A stretch of DNA of 64,000 nucleotides, taken from positions 682,001 to 746,000 of the forward strand of contig OZ242280.1 in assembly GCA_965207345.1 (NCBI GenBank), in the 5' to 3' direction. The translations under genes and the position numbers were made by a program. Source of the DNA: G965207345 sp965207345. Its GTDB lineage: Bacteria > Pseudomonadota > Gammaproteobacteria > PS1 > Pseudothioglobaceae. The notes beneath the pieces are model-generated. The model was not told the DNA's origin, did not search any database, and saw only the letters and a list, made by a program, of their open reading frames with translations. Positions 17,150 to 25,547 of this stretch are shown here, piece after piece (within the stretch, counting starts at the first letter, position 1; every line of letters begins with the position of its first letter).

Positions 17150-18547
17150 TTATTTTTTTGGTTGCATTAAATATAAGATTCTATGAGAATTTTTTATTTT
17201 AATAGAATTCTGTATATTAAAAAATGCGCTAAATTTATCTTCAAAAATGTTTTGGACATAGTCTGGGAAAATATCTTCTCTGTTTGTTAATAATTTTTTT
17301 ACTTGTGAATCATGCTTGGGTATAAACTCAATAATAAGCGCCTTGGTACATATTGTATGAAAAAATTTGGCAATATTAATCAGTGGTAAATTATTTGATA
17401 TAGCTAAGTGGTGAATTAAAGCAAGTGCTAATATCGTATCAACAGGTGCACGTTCTGTAAGGGACATTCTTTCATTATTTGCAAAACCAATACTTGGGCT
17501 TGGATTTGTTAAGTCCAGTATTAAAGGGATAATATTCTCTTCTTGTTTTATCACGCTTGCAGTATAATTTTTTTCAACGCTGACAGCGTCTATATCAAAA
17601 GCAATGGTTGGTATATTTTTGTCGCTGGCTATACGGCTAAATAATCCAGTATTTGCACCAAAGTCCCAAACTATGTTTGATTTAATATTAATCAGAAGAT
17701 CACTTATAATGCGTTTTTTATGCAAAATAGCATTCTCAGAATAATTTGTATCTTTATAATAATCACTCCACTCAGTTTTTTTTGCCTGCCAAGTTAATTT
17801 TTGAGTAGCTGATATGAGATTATCAATAAGTGCAAGCAAAGAAAGACGGCTAATTTTTCTTTTTTTAAGATTGATATCTTTATCAGCATAATATTTTTGA
17901 CTTTTAGCATGCAAGTGAATATGCATGAGTAAAGAAAACTTAAAATAAGTGTGTAGCGGTAGTAATAAACTTGCCAAATATATAGGAACACCATCAATAT
18001 TAGTTTTCAGTAACTGATTAAGTGTAATATTTTTATAACGCATGAGTGCCAAAGGTGCTAAAAAATGTTGACAAAATTGCCTATAAGCAGCCCAAGGCGC
18101 ACCTTCTTTATATATTTCAAAAGATAGAGAATCAATAAAAATAGCTTTAGAGCCGACAAACTGGATATTATAAGCACTTGCATCTTTTAACGACATGCCA
18201 AAACTCAGTGCTTTTTTTTGTATTTTAAGCGTGGTGAGCGCTGCATTTTTTAATTGGCTAAAACACCACTCGTAAGGATAAGAAATAAAAGAGATTTGTT
18301 CAGGTTTAATAATTTTATAAACTAAATTATCTTTTGTGCCTTGAATATCAACCTCCTGGTGCATAACAAGTAATTTGGTACTAGTCAGCGCATCATAAAG
18401 TCCCGAATGCATAAGATATTCATAATTTTTTTGATATGATTTATTAATTTGGCGATAAACGCAACCTTCTTTAAAGAATACAAAACCGCTTGCATCTCTA
18501 AAGGAACTGGGCTCTTTAAAGGAATGTGCGTGCCTTACGCTATCCAT
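17150..18547 (-). CDS. NoeA-like SAM-dependent methyltransferase
   Basis: A 465-residue protein. The C-terminal half has a class I methyltransferase motif I, VWDFGANTGLFSRIA (about residues 293-307), then PTIAFDIDAVSVEKNY and LALALIHHLAI. The N-terminal half has GFVFFKEGCVYRQIN, LKDASAYNIQFVGSKAIFID and EGAPWAAYRQFCQHFLAPL, typical of the NoeA-like family; the D-x4-N...ID pattern around residues 122-139 recalls an APH/kinase fold, which I note as resemblance only. Substrate unknown. It sits between the small YLDPGSGS protein and the sulfatase-like protein, all co-oriented. Confidence 0.7.
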   Translation of the reverse strand: MDSVRHAHSFKEPSSFRDASGFVFFKEGCVYRQINKSYQKNYEYLMHSGLYDALTSTKLLVMHQEVDIQGTKDNLVYKIIKPEQISFISYPYEWCFSQLKNAALTTLKIQKKALSFGMSLKDASAYNIQFVGSKAIFIDSLSFEIYKEGAPWAAYRQFCQHFLAPLALMRYKNITLNQLLKTNIDGVPIYLASLLLPLHTYFKFSLLMHIHLHAKSQKYYADKDINLKKRKISRLSLLALIDNLISATQKLTWQAKKTEWSDYYKDTNYSENAILHKKRIISDLLINIKSNIVWDFGANTGLFSRIASDKNIPTIAFDIDAVSVEKNYTASVIKQEENIIPLILDLTNPSPSIGFANNERMSLTERAPVDTILALALIHHLAISNNLPLINIAKFFHTICTKALIIEFIPKHDSQVKKLLTNREDIFPDYVQNIFEDKFSAFFNIQNSIKIKNSHRILYLMQPKK

Positions 18548-18560
18548 TTAACTTTTCTCA

Positions 18561-18794
18561 CTATTTTTTCTGCACTTTGCTTGAAAATAGTTTTTTCACA
18601 AAACTTTTGGTTCTTTCCCAATACATTTTAATTACAAACGTAGAGGTAACAAGTCCTGCAATAATCATCTGTAAAATAAAACTGCCAGAACCTGGATCAA
18701 GATAAGCGTATGCGGGGTTTATAACTGAAAAAAAAAGCGTCAAAATAAATAAATACTCGCACCATATGTGAAAAGTTCTTCTGATAATTTTCAT
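18561..18794 (-). CDS. Small membrane protein with YLDPGSGS motif
   Basis: A 77-residue protein: hydrophobic segment at about residues 13-29 ending PAYAYLDPGSGSF, then a second hydrophobic segment (ILQMIIAGLVTSTFVIKMYW), and a basic tail KSFVKKLFSSKVQKK. The first segment may be a signal peptide cut after AYA, leaving a one-helix protein. The YLDPGSGS motif recurs, from memory, in small proteins beside methyltransferase and sulfatase-like genes. Function unknown. It is first in the three-gene unit, 13 bases before the methyltransferase. Confidence 0.65.
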   Translation of the reverse strand: MKIIRRTFHIWCEYLFILTLFFSVINPAYAYLDPGSGSFILQMIIAGLVTSTFVIKMYWERTKSFVKKLFSSKVQKK

Positions 18795-19040
18795 GATTTG
18801 TCAATTCTTTTTAAAACCGCATATTATCCTATTTTTACAAACACTTATACTATGAATTTTATAAAATATTATTTAGAAATAAAATGGTAGTAGTCACGAT
18901 ATGCACTCTTAGTTAAAAGGTATAATGGTTTATTTTATAAGTGCTAAAAATGCACTTAGAATGTATACTCTAATAGAGAGAAATCCACGAATTATTAGAT
19001 AGAAACCTTGCCTAGTTACATATCTTTTAGATATTTATGC

Positions 19041-19970
19041 ATGATGAAAGTTTTACTTGCTAATCCGCGCGGTTTTTGTGCTGGTGTTGACCGTGCAATT
19101 GAAATTGTTGAGCGTGCTATTTTGCGCTATGGTGCACCGATTTATGTACGCCATGAAGTGGTGCATAACCGTTTTGTTGTAGGCTATCTCAAAGATAAAG
19201 GTGCTATTTTTGTAGAAGAGATAGAGGATATTCCTAAAGGCGCAGTCGTCGTATTTAGTGCACACGGAGTTTCTAGGGCGGTTAAAGCGATGGCACAAGA
19301 AAGGGAGGTAATTATCTTTGATGCTACTTGTCCGCTAGTAACCAAGGTGCATAAGGAAGTTATTCGTAGTCAAAAGAAAGCAGAGCAAATGATTCTCATT
19401 GGACATGCAGGTCATCCAGAAGTAGAAGGCACACTTGGACAGTATAATGATACGAAAAATATTTATTTAGTTGAGACACCAGCTGATGTAGAAACACTAA
19501 ATATTGATAAGCAAAAACCTATTTCTTATACCACACAAACTACGTTATCAGTTGATGATACAATCCATATTGTGTACGCACTCAAAGCAAAATATCCTAA
19601 TATACGCGCGCCGAATAAAAGCGATATTTGCTATGCTACGCAAAATCGACAAAATGCAGTTAAAGCAATTATGAATAGCAGTGATATATTGCTTGTGCTT
19701 GGTTCAGCAAATTCTTCTAATTCTAATCGTTTAAGAGAAATTGCACTCAAACAAAGAAAACCTGCTTATTTAATTGATGACGCGAACGAAATCAACAGCA
19801 CTTGGCTTAAAAATATCAATACAGTGGGTGTAACAGCAGGTGCATCTGCACCTGAGATATTAGTGCAAAATGTAATTAGTTACCTTAAATATCTTGGTGC
19901 CTCTCAGGTAATAGAGGTTGATGCTGAAAAAGAAAATATTACTTTTCCACTGCCAAAAACATTACGGTGA
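19041..19970 (+). CDS. ispH: 4-hydroxy-3-methylbut-2-enyl diphosphate reductase
   Basis: IspH makes IPP and DMAPP in the last step of the MEP isoprenoid pathway. From ATG 19041 the protein is 309 residues (MMKVLLANPRGFCAGVDRAI); a farther upstream in-frame start at 19008 would add residues with no family match. The three [4Fe-4S] cysteines are in GFCAGV, FDATCPLVTKVH and SDICYATQNRQ. SSNSNRL and AGASAPE are also conserved. The stop overlaps the next gene (GTGA). Confidence 0.95.
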   Translation: MMKVLLANPRGFCAGVDRAIEIVERAILRYGAPIYVRHEVVHNRFVVGYLKDKGAIFVEEIEDIPKGAVVVFSAHGVSRAVKAMAQEREVIIFDATCPLVTKVHKEVIRSQKKAEQMILIGHAGHPEVEGTLGQYNDTKNIYLVETPADVETLNIDKQKPISYTTQTTLSVDDTIHIVYALKAKYPNIRAPNKSDICYATQNRQNAVKAIMNSSDILLVLGSANSSNSNRLREIALKQRKPAYLIDDANEINSTWLKNINTVGVTAGASAPEILVQNVISYLKYLGASQVIEVDAEKENITFPLPKTLR

Positions 19971-20908
19971 AAAAGTCAGTGCTCGTTTGCGGTTCTTATG
20001 CATTTGATACAATTATGCTTTTTGAAGATAGATTTAAAAATCATATTTTGCCTGATAAAGCACATATACTTAATATATCATTTCACACCCCTAAAATGCG
20101 CAAAGAGTTCGGTGGTTGTGCAGGCAATATCAGTTATAATTTAAACCTACTAGGAATAAGAGCACTGCCTGTTGCAACAGTCGGTAAAGACTTTGCTACT
20201 TACAAGATGCGTTTAGATGCACTAAAAATTGAGAGTAAATATATTAAAGTCATTGATAATATCTATACTGCACAGGCTTTTATTACTACCGATATGGATG
20301 GTAATCAAATTACTTCCTTTCACCCGGGTGCCATGGATAGTGTGCATTTTAACGATATTAAAATATTAAAGCTAGTAGCTAATTTAGGCATCATCGCCCC
20401 AGAAAGTAAGCGCGCTATGATACAACACGCAGCAACTATGGAGGATCTTAATATTCCTTTTATTTTTGATCCTGGTCAAGGTACCCCGCTGTTTAATAAA
20501 ACAGAGTTAATAGCACTTATTGATAAAGCGTCTTGGATGGTAGTTAATGATTATGAATTGGGACTTGTGCAAAAATTGACAAAATTATCACTCGCAGAAC
20601 TTAGCAGTGCAGTTAAAGCACTGATTATTACAAAAGGTGCAAAAGGATCTGACATTCACTATGCAAATAAAGTAATACACATAGATGCCATCAAATGTAT
20701 ATCAAAAGATCCAACAGGCTCGGGTGATGCCTATCGCGCGGGTTTAATTTATGGGCTAATTCATCGCTTAGACTGGCAAATAACAGGCAATCTTGCTAAT
20801 TTAATTGGTGCCATTAAAGTAGGTCATTTAGGCACGCAAAACCACTTCTTTAGTTTAGGTGAGATTAAAAAATTATACTTTGAGCATTATCAAACACCAC
20901 TGCCTTAA
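19967..20908 (+). CDS. PfkB family carbohydrate/adenosine kinase
   Basis: A 313-residue ribokinase-fold protein with GTG start overlapping the ispH stop by four bases. The N-terminal sugar-site motif is EFGGCAGNISYNLNLLG, and the C-terminal catalytic motif DPTGSGDAYRAGLIYGL contains the anion hole and base Asp. ITTDMDGNQITSFHPGAM is typical of the adenosine-kinase-like branch. The exact substrate (adenosine or another nucleoside or sugar) cannot be set from sequence alone. Coupling to ispH is positional only. Confidence 0.8.
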   Translation: MKKSVLVCGSYAFDTIMLFEDRFKNHILPDKAHILNISFHTPKMRKEFGGCAGNISYNLNLLGIRALPVATVGKDFATYKMRLDALKIESKYIKVIDNIYTAQAFITTDMDGNQITSFHPGAMDSVHFNDIKILKLVANLGIIAPESKRAMIQHAATMEDLNIPFIFDPGQGTPLFNKTELIALIDKASWMVVNDYELGLVQKLTKLSLAELSSAVKALIITKGAKGSDIHYANKVIHIDAIKCISKDPTGSGDAYRAGLIYGLIHRLDWQITGNLANLIGAIKVGHLGTQNHFFSLGEIKKLYFEHYQTPLP

Positions 20909-20997
20909 ACGTAATATAAAATTAGTTTTTTAATATTTTGAGTGGTTTTTAATTATTTTTCCAAATACGAAAATAGGCTGGTTCTCATAGATTAAAA

Positions 20998-21567
20998 ATG
21001 CAAATAAATCAAGCAGTACAAGGTATTTATGCGATTACGCCAGATAGAGCACTTCATAAAAATGAAATCAACAAAATTTTAAAAATGGGTGTGTGTGCAC
21101 TTCAATATAGGCGTAAAAATATAGATGCACAGACTAAATATCAAGAAGCACGTATTTTGCACGTATTTTGCCGTGATTATAAAACTTTATTTATCATCAA
21201 TGATGATGTTGATTTATGCCGTAAACTAGATGCAGATGGCGTGCATTTAGGATTTAATGATATGAATATTACCGCAGCTAGAGAGCATTTAGGCGAGAAA
21301 AAACTAATTGGTGTTTCTTGTTACAACAATTTAGCACGCGCTGAGTTTGCAGAAAAATACACTGCAGATTATGTGGCTTTTGGCGCTTTATTTCCTTCAA
21401 AAACTAAACCAAAAACAACATACTGCTCACTTGATTTAATTCGTCAAGCCAAAAAAACTCTAAGCATTCCAATTGTTGGCATCGGAGGTATTACTTGGCA
21501 AAATGCAAAACTTGCAAAATCAGTCGGCTGCAACGCTGTTGCAATGATAGATACCTTATTTTCTTAA
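20998..21567 (+). CDS. thiE: Thiamine-phosphate synthase
   Basis: A 189-residue TIM-barrel, slightly short for ThiE (about 210). GIYAITPD, ALQYRRKN, FIINDDVDLCRKLDADGVHLG, the pyrophosphate loop region GVSCYNNLARAEFAE, YVAFGALFPSKTK and IVGIGGITWQNA are all recognisable. It joins HMP-PP and thiazole phosphate to give thiamine phosphate. No TPP riboswitch signature was found in the 89 bases upstream. It is the last core gene before the accessory island. Confidence 0.9.
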   Translation: MQINQAVQGIYAITPDRALHKNEINKILKMGVCALQYRRKNIDAQTKYQEARILHVFCRDYKTLFIINDDVDLCRKLDADGVHLGFNDMNITAAREHLGEKKLIGVSCYNNLARAEFAEKYTADYVAFGALFPSKTKPKTTYCSLDLIRQAKKTLSIPIVGIGGITWQNAKLAKSVGCNAVAMIDTLFS

Positions 21568-21786
21568 AATATATTTTTTAACCATTCCGTTAAAAATAAA
21601 AAATAATATGCCTAAATTCGCATAGATTTATTAAAATATCATGCGTAAAAAATGAAATAATATAAAAAATAGCTAGTAAATAGCTAAATTATAAAATATA
21701 AATAGCAAAATATAACCTATTAACAGTTTTTATAGTGTATTTTTTGTTTATTAAAATTCATATATTTTTTATATATCAAATATAAT

Positions 21787-21815
21787 TTGACAAATAATAC
21801 TAATTATCTTATAAT
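21787..21815 (+). promoter_or_regulatory. Perfect consensus sigma70-type promoter for the GHKL ATPase module
   Basis: TTGACA at 21787-21792 and TATAAT at 21810-21815 are both exact, with the optimal 17-base spacer. A GGAG ribosome site at 21838-21841 stands seven bases before the ATG at 21849. The 220 bases to its left, back to thiE, are very AT-rich and hold no gene that I can see. Confidence 0.8.
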
Positions 21816-21848
21816 ATTATCATAATATTTTATAAATGGAGATATTAT

Positions 21849-22085
21849 ATGAAAAATAAAATAAAAATAGAAGAAAATAAAAATGAAAAATTTAGAAGAT
21901 TAGCGCAAGCAAGAGTTAATAAAACACTGAAAAATTTAGAATTAATTGCTAATTTAGCTAATAAAAATACTTATGATTACACAAAAGATGAAGCTAATCA
22001 CATTATTAAAGCATTAGATAAAAAAGTCAAAGAAGTTAGAGAAAGTTTTTTAAGAAGTTTTGATAATGAACAATTTATATTGTAG
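21849..22085 (+). CDS. Small helical protein, first gene of ATPase island
   Basis: A 78-residue, highly charged, probably all-helical protein with no signal peptide or membrane segment. The pattern KFRRLAQARVNKTLKNLELIANLANKNTYDYT..EANHIIKALDKKVKEV resembles small uncharacterised proteins I recall from accessory loci; I cannot name a Pfam family. A good GGAG site and the perfect promoter upstream argue that it is real. It precedes the GHKL ATPase by 12 bases and may be its partner or regulator (inference). Confidence 0.6.
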   Translation: MKNKIKIEENKNEKFRRLAQARVNKTLKNLELIANLANKNTYDYTKDEANHIIKALDKKVKEVRESFLRSFDNEQFIL

Positions 22086-22097
22086 AGGAATATAACG

Positions 22098-23783
22098 ATG
22101 AATAATATTAGTTTTAAGACTGATAATGATGACATCCAAAAGAAATATGAACAATTATTTTGGCAAGTTTTTCAGGCAAATGGGTGGAAAGAAATAGATG
22201 AAATTGTTAAAAATAATCATTTATTTAAAAATTCAAGTAACTGGTATCCTTATGGAGGTAAGGATAAAAATGATACTTCAAATCATGCTACTTTTAGTAA
22301 TCAGCAGTCAGACCCTATTGCTGCATTAGTTGAAAAGCTAACTAATGCTATTGATTCACTATTATTAAAAGAATGTAAATTGAAAGATATTAATCCAAAA
22401 GATACAAATAAAGCTCCTAAAACTATGTCAGAAGCGGTTGAGAAATTTTTTGATATAAAAAATGGTGATTTAAATGAGGCTAATATAGGTAAGTTAGCCA
22501 AAAACATTCAAATTATTGCAACAGGTGAAAAAACTAATCCTGATTTAACTATTTATGACAATGGTGAGGGACAATATCCTGATAATTTTAAAAATACTTT
22601 TGTATCCCTGTTAAAAAATAATAAAACTAATATTCATTTTGTACAAGGTAAATATAATATGGGTTCAACAGGAGCATTAGTTTTTTGTGGCAGTGAAGAC
22701 GAAATGCGTTATCAACTCATTGCTTCTAAACGCCATCCTGATTTATTTGATAAACAAAAATACCAAGATAATTTATTTGGTTGGACTTTGGTTAGAGCAA
22801 AACCAGCACAAGATAATGATAGAGCAACTTCTTATGAGTATTTTGCTGTCGATGGTAAAACAATTCCAGCATTTAAAAAAAACAAATTAGATTTAAATTT
22901 ACATAATATGCAATTTTCATCAGGGGCAATTATTAAACTATACTCTTATCAGATGCCTAGGGGTTGTGGTGGATCAATTCATGCTGATTTATATCGTGAA
23001 TTAAATTTATACTTATACAAACCAGCCTTGCCTTTGTGGTTATATGAAGATAGGGATAATTACAAATTTACAAAAACCTCAAATTTTGTTATAGGTAATT
23101 ATTTAAGACATGAGAATAATAGCCAAGAAATAGATGACAAGAATAGGTTAGAACATTCACCAATCTTTATTGATTGTTCAAATGATACCATTGGAAAAAT
23201 TACTATTCAGGCTATTGTATTAAAAAATAAAATGAAAGGAGATAAAGAAACATTAGATGTAGATAGAAGGCGTAATTTTATTGCTAAAAAACCTATCATT
23301 TATACAGAAAATGGACAATTACAATATTTTGAAGGACGGACTTTTATTACTCAAAATTTAGGATTTAGTTATATTAAAAAATATTTATTTATTCATATTG
23401 ATTGCACTCAAATGAATCCTAAATTTCGTCGTGGATTTTTTCAAGGTTCACGAGATAGAGTTAATAAAAACAGATTGGTAACTCTTAATGATGAGGTGAT
23501 TAGAGTGCTTAAAGCTAATAATACATTATATAAACTTAATGATGCTAGAAAAAGTAAAATAATATCTAACACAGATGACAAGCATGAAAAAGATATTATT
23601 GCAAGAATTTTATCTAAAATTCCAATGAGCAAAAAAATGGTTGATATGTTCAATAAAAATGGATATTTAGATTCATTAAATCGCCATAAAAATCAAGGTA
23701 ATAAAAAAGTTAAAGATAAAAAAAATACTCATAAAAAAGTAGCAAAAGAACGTCATCCTAGCATTTTTAAAATTAAAAATTAA
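22098..23783 (+). CDS. GHKL (Hsp90/MutL/MORC-like) ATPase, probably C-terminally truncated
   Basis: A 561-residue cytoplasmic protein with Bergerat-fold ATP motifs: N box EKLTNAID (79-86), G1 box YDNGEGQ (153-159), and G2-like lid GKYNMGSTGAL (184-194). Ahead of it is SNWYPYGG..(47-54) and NQQSDPIAALVEK, which I recall from uncharacterised bacterial ATP-binding proteins. GRTFITQNLGFSYIKKYLFIHIDC (about 415-438) fits a transducer-like S5 domain. The C-terminus is Lys-rich and runs into a heptanucleotide repeat that supplies the stop. An AGAGGA ribosome site lies upstream. Composition is poorer in GC than neighbouring core genes. Function unknown; a role in genome defence or DNA transactions is inference. 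Confidence 0.75.
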   Translation: MNNISFKTDNDDIQKKYEQLFWQVFQANGWKEIDEIVKNNHLFKNSSNWYPYGGKDKNDTSNHATFSNQQSDPIAALVEKLTNAIDSLLLKECKLKDINPKDTNKAPKTMSEAVEKFFDIKNGDLNEANIGKLAKNIQIIATGEKTNPDLTIYDNGEGQYPDNFKNTFVSLLKNNKTNIHFVQGKYNMGSTGALVFCGSEDEMRYQLIASKRHPDLFDKQKYQDNLFGWTLVRAKPAQDNDRATSYEYFAVDGKTIPAFKKNKLDLNLHNMQFSSGAIIKLYSYQMPRGCGGSIHADLYRELNLYLYKPALPLWLYEDRDNYKFTKTSNFVIGNYLRHENNSQEIDDKNRLEHSPIFIDCSNDTIGKITIQAIVLKNKMKGDKETLDVDRRRNFIAKKPIIYTENGQLQYFEGRTFITQNLGFSYIKKYLFIHIDCTQMNPKFRRGFFQGSRDRVNKNRLVTLNDEVIRVLKANNTLYKLNDARKSKIISNTDDKHEKDIIARILSKIPMSKKMVDMFNKNGYLDSLNRHKNQGNKKVKDKKNTHKKVAKERHPSIFKIKN

Positions 23784-23856
23784 AAATTAAAAATTAAAAA
23801 TTAAAAATTAAAAATTAAAAATAAAAAATAAAAAAAAAAATAAAAAATAAAATAAA
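23775..23856 (+). repeat. Heptanucleotide tandem repeat (AAAAATT) and degenerate A-rich tail
   Basis: Six exact copies of AAAAATT occupy 23775-23816, preceded by one six-base variant and followed to about 23856 by degenerate AAAAAT/AAAAAAT units and an A12 run. The ATPase stop TAA (23781-23783) is made by the repeat itself. Because each 21-base stretch carries TAA in all three frames, copy-number change by slippage cannot restore reading while three or more units are present. Confidence 0.9.
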
Positions 23857-24699
23857 GGTGACGAAACAATTATTGGGCTACCGTTAGGTGGTAGTAAGAA
23901 AATTATTTTTGAGACAGATGTAGAGGATGGATATTTACACAGGACTCAAGAGCAAGGGAAGTTAAAAATAGAATTATTAGGTTACCAAGAAGAAAGGAGG
24001 AGGATAGGAGGAATAGGGGAAAGAAAGCCATACAGTATTAAAGAAATTTTTAATGTAGAAAAATATGATTCTACTGATGGTGAAATTAAATTAGGGTTAA
24101 GAACTAAAACTGAAACTGAATGGCAATTAAATGTTGATCATAAAATAAAAATTAGTGCCAAACTTTATACTAAACATCAATATATTCTTGATGATTATAT
24201 TGAATGTATTTTTTATGTTAATATTGTTAACCTCAATAGAAAAGAGACTAAAAAATCAAAAGAAAATAAACTATCCATACCAAATGTTATTAAAGTTAAA
24301 AAGGATGGCGATAATTGGTTAAAAGACAATGGTGAACTATGGAGTGAATCGGATTGGGATGAAAGTAGTATTATTAAAATATTTTCAAATGGTGATAATG
24401 ATAGTCAATTAGTTGATGCTATTGCAATCAATATGAGTAGCCATATATTAAAGGATTACATCTCTAAACAAAAGGTTGATACTGAAGATAAGGTAAAATT
24501 AGTCCAAGATAAATATATTAGTCAGATTTATTTACATAGTTTATTCTTATATTCTATTTTTGAGCAGTTAAATAAAAAAGAAGGACACAAAATTAATCAA
24601 GAAATAGATGAAATGATTGCAACTTTATTTAAAGAATATGGTGAGGTGTTATTGTATATTGACACTAACAAAGAAATACTCAATATTTATGATGAATGA
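23851..24699 (+). pseudogene. Detached C-terminal part of the GHKL ATPase protein
   Basis: A reading frame of about 282 codons is open from 23851 to the TGA at 24697, but contains no ATG, GTG or TTG before the ATG at 24433. It is in the +1 frame relative to the ATPase gene. The predicted peptide starts ETIIGLPLGGSKKIIFETDVED, continues with a beta-rich segment (KISAKLYTKHQYILDDYIECIFYV), and ends with a helical region (KYISQIYLHSLFLYSIFEQL). Codon use and AT content match the ATPase gene. Most likely the two were one gene of about 860 codons, split by the repeat. Alternatively the 88-residue piece from 24433 is expressed alone. Confidence 0.6.
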
Positions 24700-24809
24700 T
24701 TTAAGTGCTTAGTTTTTAATGAGTATAAAAAATTCACGTAATAGAAGTTTAACTACTTTCTTTAATCTAGACACGCTTGCAAGTTTAGATATATAATTTT
24801 AAAAAGAAC

Positions 24810-25547
24810 TTAAACGGTGTACATCCCGCCGTTAAGGTGTAAGGTTTGTGCAGTAATATAGCCACTATTTTCGCTTGCCAAAAATAGCACTGCCTGTGCA
24901 ACTTCCTCAATACTGCCGAAGCGAGACATTGGAATTTGGGACATCAGTGCTTTTTTTTGCGCCTCGGGGATTCTATCTGTCATATCAGTTTTTATAAAAC
25001 CAGGGGCAATGGTATTGACTGTAATACCGCGGCTTGCAACTTCACGCGCTAATGATTTGCTAAAACCAATAATGCCTGCCTTAGAAGCTGCATAATTTGT
25101 TTGCCCAGCATTTCCCATTACGGCGACCACCGAAGCAATAGAAATAATACGCCCCCATTTTTTTTTCATCATCATACGCAAAACTGCCTGACTTAAGCGA
25201 TATACGGAATTAAGGTTAGTATCAATTACTTTTTGCCACTGCAATTCTGTCATACGAACAAGTAGATTATCTGCGGTTATTCCTGCATTATTGATGAGAA
25301 TATCAACACCGCCAAATTCATGATTGATCCTGTCAATTAAATTTTTAGTTTGAGCTTCATCGGTTACGTCAAGCGCCATAGCACATCCTGAAATATTTGC
25401 ATTTTTTAAAGTTTGCTTGATTTGCTCCACGCCGTGCTTATCAATATCAGCGCCAATCATAAACGCGCCAGTTTTTGCTAGCGTTAATAAAATACCGCTA
25501 CCAATGCCGCGACTAGCGCCTGTTACTAAAACAACTTTATTTTTCAT
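24810..25547 (-). CDS. fabG: 3-oxoacyl-[acyl-carrier-protein] reductase
   Basis: A 245-residue short-chain dehydrogenase for fatty acid elongation. NADPH motif VTGASRGIGSGI, NNAGITADN, the catalytic Ser in ISIASVVAVMGNAGQ, the Y-x3-K in NYAASKAGIIGFSKS, and the C-terminal ITAQTLHLNGGMYTV are classic FabG. It overlaps the fabD stop by four bases, giving a fabD-fabG pair. acpP, commonly next, is not found downstream, where the ATPase fragment converges. Confidence 0.96.
   Translation of the reverse strand: MKNKVVLVTGASRGIGSGILLTLAKTGAFMIGADIDKHGVEQIKQTLKNANISGCAMALDVTDEAQTKNLIDRINHEFGGVDILINNAGITADNLLVRMTELQWQKVIDTNLNSVYRLSQAVLRMMMKKKWGRIISIASVVAVMGNAGQTNYAASKAGIIGFSKSLAREVASRGITVNTIAPGFIKTDMTDRIPEAQKKALMSQIPMSRFGSIEEVAQAVLFLASENSGYITAQTLHLNGGMYTV

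Noticed and set aside
20909..20997. TPP riboswitch upstream of thiE
   Set aside because: Only 89 bases are available and no CTGAGA-type THI-box core is present.
23775..23816. Heptamer repeat as a phase-variation switch
   Set aside because: Seven-base units put TAA in every frame within 21 bases, so gain or loss of one unit cannot toggle the ORF on.
23775..23856. CRISPR array
   Set aside because: Units are 7 bases with no spacers and no cas genes nearby.
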